Shown: positions 1 through 8,372 of the stretch, piece after piece | How the letters are laid out: every line of letters starts with the position of its first letter | Numbering within the stretch: position 1 is the stretch's first letter | The notes under the pieces: generated by a model | The model's input: only the letters and a program-made list of their open reading frames with translations | Database searches by the model: none | Told to the model about the DNA's origin: nothing | Program-made: the position numbers and the translations under genes | Origin: Salipaludibacillus sp047795645 | GTDB taxonomy: Bacteria; Bacillota; Bacilli; Bacillales; Salisediminibacteriaceae | DNA length: 64,000 nucleotides | Reading direction: 5' to 3' | Assembly: GCF_047795645.1 (NCBI RefSeq) | Contig: NZ_CP181045.1 | Coordinates: forward strand, 868,001 to 932,000

Positions 1-324
1 AATGCACTTAATAGTGATCAATGGTTTATTTGGGTTTGTGAAGAAAATGAAAAAGTTGTCTCACATATATACACAGAATTAGTTCATAAAGTACCACGCC
101 CTGGTAAAAAAACATATCCATTTGCTTATATGACTAATGTATATACAGTTCCAGAATTTCGAAATATGGGTGTTGGTAGTAAGATACTCAAAACAATAAA
201 CAATTGGATGAAAGAAAACCATTATGAATTTGTTATCGTTTGGCCAAGTGATGAGTCCATTAATTATTATAAGAAAAATGGATATAACCATTGTAAAGAA
301 CCTATGCAATATTTCCCATCTTGA
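1..324 (+). CDS. GNAT family N-acetyltransferase, 5'-truncated by window edge
   Basis: The frame is open from base 1 and ends at TGA 322-324, so only the last 107 residues are present. The segment EFRNMGVGSKIL matches motif A of GNAT enzymes (R/Q-x-x-G-x-G/A), which binds the acetyl-CoA pyrophosphate. The tail SINYYKKNGY is the usual C-terminal 'Y/F-Y-x-x-x-G-Y' feature. It should transfer acetyl from acetyl-CoA to an amine; the substrate cannot be told. The ATG at 130 lies inside the fold and is not the true start. Confidence 0.85.
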   Translation, partial: NALNSDQWFIWVCEENEKVVSHIYTELVHKVPRPGKKTYPFAYMTNVYTVPEFRNMGVGSKILKTINNWMKENHYEFVIVWPSDESINYYKKNGYNHCKEPMQYFPS

Positions 325-394
325 ACTATGGAGTTGAACAAGCTGTTGTGCGTTTCTAAAGGATTTAGTATTTTTCAAGGGGGGGAGGAATTAA

Positions 395-553
395 ATGATC
401 AAAGTTATTCTAAGTGTAATTATTATTTTTGTTACTGTAATGCTGAGTTTTAACGCTGAAAATTTGTTTTCTATAATAAGTTTTTGGATTTTAACTGGTC
501 TGTCTATATAGATCGTTTTTAATGATAAAAAAGAAAGTAAGACATCTGAATAA
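395..553 (+). pseudogene. Small membrane protein with in-frame amber codon
   Basis: ATG 395 follows a strong ribosome binding site (GGGGGAGGAA, 381-390). The frame codes 38 mostly hydrophobic residues, enough for one membrane span, then hits TAG at 509-511. The same frame continues for 13 more codons with a charged tail (NDKKESKTSE) to TAA 551-553, so this may be a 52-residue gene carrying one nonsense mutation. The alternative is a genuine 38-residue peptide. Function unknown. Confidence 0.45.
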
Positions 554-946
554 GAATTTTATATTCCACAAACGTGTGCATAAGTTCAGCAGCTATTGCA
601 ATGAAAGTTTCTAATGTTGTTGAAGTGAACGGAGCAGAAGAGTTTAACAACGTAAAATAGCAGGACCATTGCCTTATCCATTTTTCTTGTTGCTTCTTCC
701 AGCGTGTTTAGCATTCTTCTGATCTTTATATGGTCATTACCTATGAGTCTATTTATGATCGGTATGCCATATATTTTTTCAATATATGATGTTATTGGAG
801 TTTTATATCTTGTCAGTTTTTTAAAAATTCGTTTTAAAGGTAGCGGTATTGTAAAAAATCAACTTTGCACTGCCAGGAGTACATTAATTGAACGTGCTGT
901 TGCTCCAGAGAGATACCAACAGTTATGGCGCTAACGGGGAATTTCG
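554..946 (+). other. Decayed region with a hydrophobic open frame
   Basis: No convincing gene. A frame open at 704-934 codes hydrophobic residues over its first half and then odd, unstructured sequence, with no ribosome binding site at its start. A short stretch before it (about 661-720) reads as a membrane segment in another frame. It looks like a worn membrane-protein remnant. Confidence 0.25.
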
Positions 947-976
947 TTGAAAACAAATTTTATGATAGGGGAAATT

Positions 977-1423
977 ATGGCTAATTATACTAAGGAAATA
1001 AGAAAACTAATAGGCACAAGACCTTTTATTTTAGTAGGTTCAACTATTGTAGTCATGAATGATAATAAAGAGATTTTATTTCAACACCGCTCTGATACAG
1101 AAGAATGGGGATTGCCAGGTGGAGCAATGGAAATAGGTGAAAGTCTGGAGCAAACAGCCGAGCGTGAACTTTATGAAGAAACTGGTTTAAAGGCAAGGTC
1201 ATTAAGGTTTATTGATATTTTGTCAGGAAAAGACTTTTATTTTAAATATCCTAATGGTGACGAGGTTTATAACGTAATAACCGTTTATCTTGCAGAAGGA
1301 ATTAGTGGAGAGTTGGCCATAAACGATGGCGAAAGTTTGGAATTGAGATATTACTCAGTAAGTAAGCTCCCTTCAAAAATGGACGTAAGAGCAAAATTAA
1401 TCATTGAAAATTACTTTTTATAG
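977..1423 (+). CDS. NUDIX hydrolase (YjhB-like)
   Basis: 148 residues. The Nudix box is complete: GGAMEIGES, then AERELYEETG, giving the G-x5-E-x7-R-E-U-x-E-E-x-G-U pattern that binds Mg2+ and hydrolyses nucleoside-diphosphate-linked compounds. The sequence before it (HRSDTEEWGLPGG) is typical of bacterial NTP pyrophosphohydrolases of this kind. ATG 977 is preferred because AGGGGAA lies just upstream; an in-frame TTG at 947 is possible. It stands alone, and its substrate is not predictable from the sequence. Confidence 0.85.
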   Translation: MANYTKEIRKLIGTRPFILVGSTIVVMNDNKEILFQHRSDTEEWGLPGGAMEIGESLEQTAERELYEETGLKARSLRFIDILSGKDFYFKYPNGDEVYNVITVYLAEGISGELAINDGESLELRYYSVSKLPSKMDVRAKLIIENYFL

Positions 1424-1531
1424 TTATGTTACTAGCGGATTTAGTGGACTTAGGGATACTAAAAAGAACGTATTTTTAAATGATTCCCAGTCAGTTAAAA
1501 TAATCTAATTGAAACGGGGAGGGGGAAGCTT

Positions 1532-2404
1532 TTGAAATTAACTTTACGTACTTTAAGAATAATTAAATACGCAGAAAAAGAAGCTGATAAGACAACTAAA
1601 GTTGTACATCCAGTTCATTTACTTTTAGGTATATTGTTGGAAAGGACAAGTGTGTGTGCTGAGCTTAATAATAACTACCCCAATCTTTGGGATAAATTAA
1701 ATAGAAGAGCAAAGGATATAAATTTTGCCGACGAACAAAGGGTAAGTTATGAACCTTTTAAAATAAAAATTGCCCGTTCCACTAAAGATGTGATGGAGAA
1801 TGCAAATAATCTAATGAAACGGTACAAGTAGATTTATTTAAATGAAGGACATATAATTGATGCAATTTTTAGTAGTAATGACTATTCAACAAAAATAATA
1901 ATTGATGGATTGTATGTTTCTCGTATCCTTGAAATCGTCGCTTTTCCAAGAGATATGATTGTTTCATTGAGAAGTTATTCGTTTCCAGCTATTCGAATAA
2001 CCGATATAACTTATAGAAGAGCAGAGCAAAATGATGTTATTTCTTTAATTAACTTTATTATAAAAGAATTTGGAAATGGATGGATAGACTCCATTGAAAA
2101 TGGGTTCTTAAAAGACAAGATTTCTATTTATATTGCCTTAGATGATAAAGAAATTGTAGGATTTGCTTGCTTTGATGTTGTTCGAAATAAAAAGGGGTTA
2201 TTTGGTCCAATGGGAACTGCTCATTCAAAAAAAGTACAAGGTATAGGATACGGCTTGCTTCATATGTGTTTAAGGGAGATGAAAGAAAAAGGATATGAAT
2301 ATGCTGTTATTGGAGAAGCAGGACCACTTGAATTTTATGAAAAAGCTTGCAATGCGGTTGTAATTCCTAAACCTAGCAACTGCAGGGACGGTTCTACTGG
2401 TTGA
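1532..2404 (+). pseudogene. Clp N-domain / GNAT fusion gene with internal TAG
   Basis: TTG 1532 follows GGGGAGGGGGAAG. The first 99 codons resemble a Clp N-terminal repeat (TLRTLRIIKYAEKEAD, VHPVHLLLGILLE). TAG at 1829-1831 stops the frame, but the same frame then runs open to TGA 2404 and codes a GNAT acetyltransferase (KVQGIGYGLLHMCL motif A, PLEFYEKA near the end). The simplest reading is one two-domain gene inactivated by a nonsense change. The last residues (NCRDGSTG) and the stop are coded by an inverted-repeat element (2376-2515), so the 3' end also seems replaced. Each half might still be translated separately; there is no good ribosome binding site for the second half. Confidence 0.65.
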
Positions 2405-2515
2405 AAAAGAAATATAGCAAAGAAAGAATCTTTCTTCTGAAGGAAGTGTTTATCGTAGCTAATCTAATCATTGGTTAGGGAAGGGGGGGGCAACCGAAGA
2501 ACCGTTCCCTTGGTT
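2376..2515. repeat. GGGACGGTTC inverted-repeat element (MITE-like)
   Basis: The left end (2384-2403, GGGACGGTTCTACTGGTTG) and the right end (2491-2513) are imperfect inverted copies; the right end reads CCAAGGGAACGGTTCTTCGG on the minus strand. The 90 bases between carry a stem-loop and a block (CGTAGCTAATCTAATCATT, 2455-2473) found again inverted near 3340 and direct near 26940. The size and terminal repeats look like a miniature inverted-repeat element. It forms the 3' end of the preceding reading frame. Confidence 0.6.
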
Positions 2516-2543
2516 AAAAATGCATGAGGAGTGAATCGTATTC

Positions 2544-3260
2544 ATGAAAAAATACTTGATATTTGGAGCAAGCAAAGGTTTGGGGGATGCATTTGTCAAA
2601 GGATTACCTACCGAAGGTGACCAAGTATGGATTGTCTCAAGAACTAAACCGAAAAGCTTAGACTTAACGGACGGGATTAAACGAATATGGCTGGAAGCTG
2701 ATTTGTCGCAACAAAATTCAATAAAGATTACGGAATCTCTGCAAAATGAGCGGGTAGATGTTCTTATTTATAACGTGGGTATTTGGGAAAAAGAAGGTTT
2801 TGAGAATCACTATGATTTCGAACATGACGATCCAGCTGACATTACCAATATGATTCATGTCAATTTAACTTCTACGATAGTCTGTATTCAAGCGCTGTTG
2901 CCAAATCTACGACAGTCTGAAAATGCAAAAGTCATCTTAATTGGCTCAACCGCTGGATTAGAGCATACCAATAACTCACAAGTAACCTTTGTCGCGTCGA
3001 AATTTGGATTGCGAGGTATCACACAGGCACTACGTGAGCATCTTCGAAAAGATAAGATCGCTGTAACTTGCATCAACCCAGGCGAATTGGCAGCAGAAAT
3101 CCCTTATGAAGAAGGTGTTGAAAGAGCAATTTCTGAATATAATGGCACTCGAATTCCCGTACAAGATATTGTTTCCATCGTCAAATGTATCGTAAATCTG
3201 TCAAAGGTTGCTTGCGTAAAGGAGATTGATGTACCAGCCATCACAGATTTAAATGCTTAA
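2544..3260 (+). CDS. SDR family oxidoreductase, catalytic Tyr replaced by Phe
   Basis: 238 residues with a Rossmann start (IFGASKGLG, the TGxxxGxG-type cofactor loop), YNVG in place of NNAG, and the catalytic Ser region (LIGSTAG). In the Y-x-x-x-K position the sequence is TFVASK, so the Tyr that acts as acid/base in classical SDRs is Phe while Lys is kept. INPGE matches the usual PG turn. The gene starts at ATG 2544 behind GAGGAGTG and lies between two inverted copies of a dispersed repeat (2376-2515 and 3263-3390). It may be an inactive or specialised SDR; a single T/A base difference would restore Tyr. Confidence 0.8.
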   Translation: MKKYLIFGASKGLGDAFVKGLPTEGDQVWIVSRTKPKSLDLTDGIKRIWLEADLSQQNSIKITESLQNERVDVLIYNVGIWEKEGFENHYDFEHDDPADITNMIHVNLTSTIVCIQALLPNLRQSENAKVILIGSTAGLEHTNNSQVTFVASKFGLRGITQALREHLRKDKIAVTCINPGELAAEIPYEEGVERAISEYNGTRIPVQDIVSIVKCIVNLSKVACVKEIDVPAITDLNA

Positions 3261-3262
3261 GG

Positions 3263-3390
3263 CCCAACCAAGGGGACGGTTCTTTTGGTTGCCCAGTTGC
3301 ATCATTTACTATGATCAATGATTAGATTGGCTACGATAAACACCTAGCTTTCTGCAGATAGAGAGACTCTCTTTGCTTAGATGAAACCGG
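3263..3390. repeat. Inverted, decayed copy of the GGGACGGTTC element
   Basis: Read on the minus strand this matches the 2376-2515 element: CCAACCAAGGGGACGGTTC at 3264-3282, ATGATTAGATTGGCTACGAT around 3320-3339, then a stem-loop with CTCTCTTTGCTTAG. Its far terminal repeat is not recognisable. With 2376-2515 it places inverted repeats on both sides of the SDR gene. Confidence 0.55.
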
Positions 3391-3477
3391 AAATTATTAG
3401 GAGGTGTGTGTTAGTGTCTCTATCGGAGTTCTTATCAGTGAAATAATATTTTACATTTCTCACTAGACGAACTATCT

Positions 3478-3595
3478 TTCTTAACCAGTATGCTGCTGTT
3501 GGGGTACTATAGCGAGTTTAGTACTAATAAGAAAGTATATTAAAAGGTTCCCAGTCAGTAAAATAATTAAATTGAAACGGGGGGAAAGCTTTTCG
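3478..3595 (+). repeat. Diverged duplicate of the 5' region of the 1532 gene
   Basis: The stretch matches 1427-1530: both share TTCCCAGTCAGT, AAAATAAT, AATTGAAACGGGG and GGAAAGCTTTT in order, i.e. the leader and ribosome binding site of the Clp-N/GNAT gene. The coding part does not follow. It is a promoterless scrap or an orphan leader left by a duplication. Confidence 0.5.
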
Positions 3596-3705
3596 ACTAA
3601 CATCGTGGATGGAATGATGAAAATATTTCTTGGGAATTTACAATATTGGCTAATAAATAATCAGATTTTCATGGTTAAATCCAGTAAAAAGGGAAGGTGA
3701 ATGAA

Positions 3706-3940
3706 GTGAACATAGTTATAGGAGCTTTACTGATATTTTGGGGAGTAATGGTACTTTACTCTTCTTTACTTAGAATGAAAAAGGATGACTATAAAGATAA
3801 AGGTGTTATTGGTGTTATTGGTTACATTGAATTAGAATTCTTATTTAAGGATCTTAAATAGATTTCCGGTAGGTGTTATTAAAGGCTTTATTTTATTGGT
3901 GGGTGTTTCATTTATAACTTGTGGAATAGTCATTATTTAA
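3706..3940 (+). pseudogene. Small membrane protein, probably frameshifted
   Basis: GTG 3706 follows GGGAAGGTGA. The frame codes a hydrophobic start (NIVIGALLIFWGVMVL) and a charged middle, ending at TAG 3859-3861. A different frame right after it (3863-3940) codes a second hydrophobic segment (GVIKGFILLVGVSF) and stops at TAA 3938-3940. Together they would make a two-span protein of about 75 residues with one frameshift near 3860. A scrambled partial copy is at 14290-14420. Confidence 0.4.
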
Positions 3941-4032
3941 TAGATTTGTTTATAACACTAATGGATAAGCGATAATTAAAGAAACTAAATGTGTGTAGTA
4001 TAATACACCTTTACTTGAAGAAGCAGAACTGT

Positions 4033-5457
4033 TTAATTTTTCTGCTCTATCTCTGCTTCTACCACAGTTCTCAATCGTCTTACTCCTTCTTCTAAATCCT
4101 CTTCGGTTAGATTACCATATCCAAAAATAAGTTTATTATTGTGTTGTCCTTTAACTAAAGCATGGTTCTCTACTGGCAAAATGCTAACCCCATTCCTCTT
4201 TATTTCATCTAATATCTTTATTGAAAAATTAAGATTAAATTGTGCAACTAAGTGAATACCAGTTGAAGCACCTAATATTTTTATTTGGTCTCCAAATTCA
4301 TTTTTTAGACACTTTATTAAGAAGTCTCTCTTTCTTTTATACAATTTACGCATTTTGACCACATGTTTCTCTAAGTGTCCATCTTTTATAAAACGTGCTA
4401 AAATTATTTGCTCAATAGTTGGAGAGTGATAGTCTGTGTATCTTTTAAGGATTTTAACTTCTTCGACCAATGAAATTGGCAAAATTAAATAACCAATTCG
4501 TAGGCTAGGTGATAGGATTTTACTAAAAGTACCTATATATATGACCAGTTCAGGAGATAACCCTTGTACTGAACTTACTGGGTGTCCAGAGTACCGAAAT
4601 TCACTATCATAATCATCCTCTAGGATATAACTATTTGTATCCTTAGCAAAATTAATAAGTTGAATTCTTCTTTGGATTGGTAATATTCCACCTAAAGGGA
4701 ACTGATGAGATGGGGTAACGAAAATAATGTTTTCTTTTCTTTTTGTTGAAAGGCGTTCTGTTTGCATCCCAAATCCATCAACTGGAATAGGGATAATTCT
4801 AGCCCCTCTTTCAATAAAAATTTCAGGGATTTCTTTAGTAACTGGGTCTTCAATTAATAATTTGGAATTTGGCTTTATTAATAGCTTTGCTAAAAGTGTG
4901 AACGCTTGAGTAGCTCCAGAGGTAATAATAATCTGACTAGAATGACATCTAATTCCTCTAGTTCTATAAAGGTAAGTTGAAAGAACGTTGCGTAACTGTT
5001 CACTTCCCTCAGGTGAACTATAACCGAATAAAGAAGCTTCAATATTTTCATAAACGTCTTTTCCTATACTACCCCATTTTTTTCGTGGGAATTTGTCTAA
5101 ACAAGGAACGCCTGAACGAAAGTCAATTAAATTGATTTTTTTAGTCTTAGGATTGTTCATTGAAGTTTTTACGGATAAAGGTAGCACTTCACCAACCGGA
5201 AAACCCTCTAGGGATATTCCTGATTCCACAAAGGTTCCAGCCCCTTGCTTGGATTTAATAAATCCTTCAGCGATTAATTGGTCATACACTTCGAGAATGA
5301 CACTTCGAGACACATTTAATATGGTAGCTAAATCACGACTAGATGGAAGCCGCTCACCCTCATGAAGTTCTCCTAATAAGATTTGTTCTTTAACTCCCAC
5401 GTATATTTGTTGATATATTGTCTTATCTGATGTTTTATTTAATTCAATCCAAATCAT
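4033..5457 (-). CDS. MocR/PdxR-type regulator: GntR HTH fused to aminotransferase-like domain
   Basis: 474 residues. Residues about 10-75 form a GntR winged helix (LPSSRDLATILNVSRS), followed by a linker and a fold-type I aminotransferase domain from about 115. The segment IGTFSKILSPSLRIGY carries the expected PLP-binding Lys, and EDDYDSEFRY matches the conserved aspartate/tyrosine region. MocR proteins bind PLP or an amino compound and control a neighbouring gene; here it is divergent from an EamA exporter 118 bp away, so control of that exporter is the natural inference. The start ATG 5457 has AAGGAG upstream. Ligand unknown. Confidence 0.9.
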   Translation of the reverse strand: MIWIELNKTSDKTIYQQIYVGVKEQILLGELHEGERLPSSRDLATILNVSRSVILEVYDQLIAEGFIKSKQGAGTFVESGISLEGFPVGEVLPLSVKTSMNNPKTKKINLIDFRSGVPCLDKFPRKKWGSIGKDVYENIEASLFGYSSPEGSEQLRNVLSTYLYRTRGIRCHSSQIIITSGATQAFTLLAKLLIKPNSKLLIEDPVTKEIPEIFIERGARIIPIPVDGFGMQTERLSTKRKENIIFVTPSHQFPLGGILPIQRRIQLINFAKDTNSYILEDDYDSEFRYSGHPVSSVQGLSPELVIYIGTFSKILSPSLRIGYLILPISLVEEVKILKRYTDYHSPTIEQIILARFIKDGHLEKHVVKMRKLYKRKRDFLIKCLKNEFGDQIKILGASTGIHLVAQFNLNFSIKILDEIKRNGVSILPVENHALVKGQHNNKLIFGYGNLTEEDLEEGVRRLRTVVEAEIEQKN

Positions 5458-5499
5458 ATTTATCTCCTTGTTTTTAATATTGGTTAAAAAAATAGATCT

Positions 5500-5525
5500 A
5501 AATTGGCTCTATAATAAACCAATTT
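5500..5525. promoter_or_regulatory. Inverted repeat in the regulator/exporter divergent promoter
   Basis: AAATTGG (5500-5506) and CCAATTT (5519-5525) form a perfect inverted repeat separated by 12 bases that contain TATAAT (5510-5515), a likely -10 box. A site overlapping a promoter between a MocR gene and its exporter is a good operator candidate. Binding is inferred, not shown. Confidence 0.5.
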
Positions 5526-5590
5526 ACAATGTTAACTTTACAGTAATACCAGTTTAAATGGAATAATTACTTGAAATGGAGTTGGTTACA

Positions 5591-6508
5591 TTGAATGAGA
5601 AGGTATTAGCTTACCTTAAAGTTATTGCAGCAATGGTCATTGTAGGAAGTTCCGTAGTAGTAGGAAAAATATTAATTCAAACTATGCCTATATTTCTAGC
5701 TTCTGAGTTAAGGTTTTTAGTAGCATCTTTAATCTTAGTTCCATTACTAATTTTCAAGGAGGGGATTCCTTCATTAAATAAAAAGGATATTGTAGTTCTC
5801 TTTTTTCAATCGTTGGCTGGAGTGTTTTTATTTAGCATCTTTATGTTATATGGCTTAAAATTCACTACTGCAATGGAGGCAGGAATAGTTACTAGCACTT
5901 TACCAGCAATGGTAGCTCTTCTAGCTTATTTTATCCTTAAGGAGAAGCTTACGAGAAATAAAATAGTAGGTATCCTAACTGCTATTTTAGGAGTCATAGT
6001 TCTTAACGTTTCGGGTATTAATGAGATGGAGGGTGATAATTTGAAGATGCTAGGTAATTTACTTATTTTAGGAGCGGTGATGGGAGAAGCATTGTTTATT
6101 ATTTTAGGTAAGTCTATATCTAAAAGAATAAGTCCCTTAGCTATAACAGCAGGAGTATCTATTATTGGCGTATTGCTATTTTTGCCGATGGCTATTTATG
6201 ATATTCTTAATGCTAATTATTCTTTTGGTTCCGCTCATGATTGGCTTCTTATTTTTTACTTTGGAATTGTTGTTACTGTTTTGGCTTTTTTATTCATGTA
6301 TCAAGGAATTGCAATATTACCTGCTACTACGGTAGGTGTATTAACCAGCGTTTTACCACTAAGTACAGCAATTCTATCATTTTTCTTTTTAAGGGAACTA
6401 ATTTATTATTACCATTTAATGGGATTTTTTCTTATATTTATCGCAATTTATTTTACATCAAGAGAAGAAAGCAACCAAGAGGACGGTTCGATACCAGCGA
6501 TAAAGTAG
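5591..6508 (+). CDS. EamA/DMT family transporter
   Basis: About 305 residues with ten hydrophobic spans in two homologous halves, the EamA layout of inner-membrane drug/metabolite exporters. Typical features are VIVGSSVVVGK near the start and TSTLPAMVALLAYFILKEKL ending the first half. TTG 5591 is preferred because GGAG at 5578-5581 is then well placed; an in-frame ATG at 5576 overlaps that site. The C-terminal residues (NQEDGSIPAIK) come from a dispersed repeat at 6470. Probably regulated by the divergent MocR protein; likely exports an amino-acid-like compound. Confidence 0.85.
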   Translation: MNEKVLAYLKVIAAMVIVGSSVVVGKILIQTMPIFLASELRFLVASLILVPLLIFKEGIPSLNKKDIVVLFFQSLAGVFLFSIFMLYGLKFTTAMEAGIVTSTLPAMVALLAYFILKEKLTRNKIVGILTAILGVIVLNVSGINEMEGDNLKMLGNLLILGAVMGEALFIILGKSISKRISPLAITAGVSIIGVLLFLPMAIYDILNANYSFGSAHDWLLIFYFGIVVTVLAFLFMYQGIAILPATTVGVLTSVLPLSTAILSFFFLRELIYYYHLMGFFLIFIAIYFTSREESNQEDGSIPAIK

Positions 6509-6669
6509 TAACTTTCGAAAAACACTCTTTTTTTTGGGGTACAAATAAATATGTCTCCCCACATACTAAACGTTGCTTAGAATCGAATCTGAGGACTCAT
6601 TTCTCTCTATGTGTTTTTCGCTTTTAAAAAGTTGGACTTTATCAGCAGTCCTGAACCGTCCCGGTGGTT
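6470..6669. repeat. GGGACGGTTC inverted-repeat element
   Basis: Left end CAACCAAGAGGACGGTTCG (6471-6489); right end GAACCGTCCCGGTGGTTAA (6652-6670), an imperfect inverted copy. The interior has no clear gene, though several frames are open by chance. It overlaps the last codons of the EamA gene and fills the gap to the convergent xylanase gene. Confidence 0.55.
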
Positions 6670-6673
6670 AATC

Positions 6674-7762
6674 CTAATGAATCTCTAAGTAGTCCACGTA
6701 AGCATCCCAGTTGCCATCATTGGCTGTCAAAATGAGCTCGATTTCCTGATTTCCAGTTCCATGCTGGACATTATCAATGGTATAGACGGCAGGGTAGTTA
6801 TCACCAAAGTAGAAAGTACCAACCGTCTGGCCACCAATTCTTAAATCGACTCTGGCCAAGTTGTTGTTATTGGAAGCACCACGCAGTGAAAAACTATGTG
6901 TGTCGTTTGCGAAATATTGGCTGTAACTTACTCTATCATCATTTCCATATAAGACAACGCCATCAAATGGTGAGCTAATTTGATGTGCCCAAGGTCCATT
7001 GATGCTCATATCTTCTGCTTGTACGACAGTGGAACTACCTCCACCACCATTGACTGGTGGAGTACCACCACCTGAGCTACTATCAATCGTAAGTGTATTA
7101 CTATAGACGTCGGCGCTTCCACTACTTTGCCAACCCTCTACCACTGTAGCTACTTCATACATATTTCCCATTGGCATGCCTAAACTTTCCCATGCGTTAA
7201 AGTGCTCACTAACAGAGATTGTTCCACTTGTACGTTTTGACGTACGAACACTCCAATACTGCTGAAAAGTAGTATCTCCGATGATAGAAGGTTGATTGGT
7301 ACGAGTGGTTTCGTAAATCTCATATGTTCCACCATCAACTGTAATGGTACCCTTGGAGGTGCCACCAGGTGGACGCCAAGTTCCCCAGCTATCGATAATA
7401 TAATATTCTATTAGTGGATCAGTTGTCCATCCATATACTCCAAGATAGGAGCTGCCGTCTGGTTGGTAGTTTGCACCATAGTTAATGGATATATTTCCAA
7501 GTTGCTGATGTGTTTGTGTCTCATCAAATTTTTGGCCTTTGCGGAATAGTATATTATTTACATTACTCCACTCACCACTAAATGTGCCACCACTTCCAAG
7601 AGTCATGCTCCCAGATCCACCTTGATCCTTCCAAAATTCATAATCATAACCATCATGTGTACCAATTTCATTGGAAGTAATCGCAGAAACGATAATTGGT
7701 GAAACAAATAATGCAAAACAAAACAAAAAGGCATAAATTACTTTTTTATTTTTTGATTTCAA
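6674..7762 (-). CDS. Secreted GH11 endo-1,4-beta-xylanase with C-terminal CBM36-like module
   Basis: 362 residues: signal peptide (1 to about 27, ending IVSA), GH11 catalytic domain (about 33-228), a Gly/Ser/Pro linker (229-244), and a module starting VQAEDMS (247-362) resembling the calcium-dependent xylan-binding CBM36. The nucleophile is E119 in DPLIEYYIIDSWG and the acid/base is E209 in VVEGWQSSG. It cleaves internal xylan bonds outside the cell. The architecture matches alkaline xylanase J from an alkaliphilic Bacillus. TTG 7762 is the start, behind AAGGAGC. A cre-like site lies 100 bp upstream, suggesting carbon catabolite repression. Confidence 0.93.
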   Translation of the reverse strand: MKSKNKKVIYAFLFCFALFVSPIIVSAITSNEIGTHDGYDYEFWKDQGGSGSMTLGSGGTFSGEWSNVNNILFRKGQKFDETQTHQQLGNISINYGANYQPDGSSYLGVYGWTTDPLIEYYIIDSWGTWRPPGGTSKGTITVDGGTYEIYETTRTNQPSIIGDTTFQQYWSVRTSKRTSGTISVSEHFNAWESLGMPMGNMYEVATVVEGWQSSGSADVYSNTLTIDSSSGGGTPPVNGGGGSSTVVQAEDMSINGPWAHQISSPFDGVVLYGNDDRVSYSQYFANDTHSFSLRGASNNNNLARVDLRIGGQTVGTFYFGDNYPAVYTIDNVQHGTGNQEIELILTANDGNWDAYVDYLEIH

Positions 7763-7862
7763 TTCAAACGCTCCTTTTTAATGTATTCAGATTTAGTCTC
7801 ACTAGATGCTTTACAAGCCTTTAGTAGACTGTCTTCATTCCTCCTTCTCGGCTTCAGTTTAA

Positions 7863-7876
7863 TGCAAGCGCTTTCT
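7863..7876 (-). promoter_or_regulatory. cre-like site (CcpA) upstream of the xylanase
   Basis: On the minus strand the site reads AGAAAGCGCTTGCA, matching most of the Bacillus cre consensus TGWAANCGNTNWCA, with the central AAGCGCTT palindrome. CcpA repression of a xylanase by good sugars would be expected, but binding is inferred. Confidence 0.5.
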
Positions 7877-8082
7877 TAACGCTTACAAATCATATTAACT
7901 GAATATTTTTATTAATAGAATCATCCAATAGTCATCTATAAAATATATAAATTTCATAAATTAATGGTTAATACTAGGCTTATATACAAGTTTCACCAAA
8001 TAAGTTAGTTGCTTCTATGGAACGGAGGAGGTAATGTATAGGCAGGAAGTCACTACCAACTAATTTATAAATTTAAAAGTAC

Positions 8083-8150
8083 AGTGACGGTTTCTTGCTT
8101 CTTTAGTATCGCTGAAAGAAAGAGTACAAGAACGTCACACGTGTTTTTTC
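8083..8150. terminator. Long stem-loop followed by T run
   Basis: GTGACGGTTTCTTG (from 8084) pairs imperfectly with CAAGAACGTCAC (ending near 8139), and ACGTGTTTTTTC follows. It could end a transcript reading rightward, yet no gene precedes it, so it may be a remnant. The rest of 7877-8372 shows no gene; a second hairpin lies at 8198-8231. Confidence 0.35.
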
Positions 8151-8197
8151 ATTTGTTCAGGTGTTATGATTTGAGTGAAAATGTACTGGTAAGAGGG

Positions 8198-8231
8198 ACA
8201 CTGGGATAGGTATATTTTCCCTGTTTGTTTT
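8198..8231 (+). terminator. Terminator-like hairpin, related to the one at 11587
   Basis: ACTGGGA and TTCCCTGT form a short stem around AGGTATATT, followed by TTGTTTT. A near-identical arrangement (GGTATCTTTTCCC then GTTTGTTT) occurs at 11587-11618, so this is also a small dispersed repeat. Confidence 0.35.
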
Positions 8232-8372
8232 CTGAGTTTGCAAGGGACCTGTAATCTGTACCCCTCGGTGTTGTGATGACTTCCAGTGCATATTATGTGT
8301 TACAAATCATTGATGGAACGCTAATTTAGCTTTAAAATAAGGATAATTATATTTTTAAAAGGAGAGTTAGAA

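Noticed and set aside
2376..3390. Composite transposon carrying the SDR gene
   Set aside because: The inverted repeats are short dispersed elements without a transposase and lack target duplications; they only happen to flank the gene.
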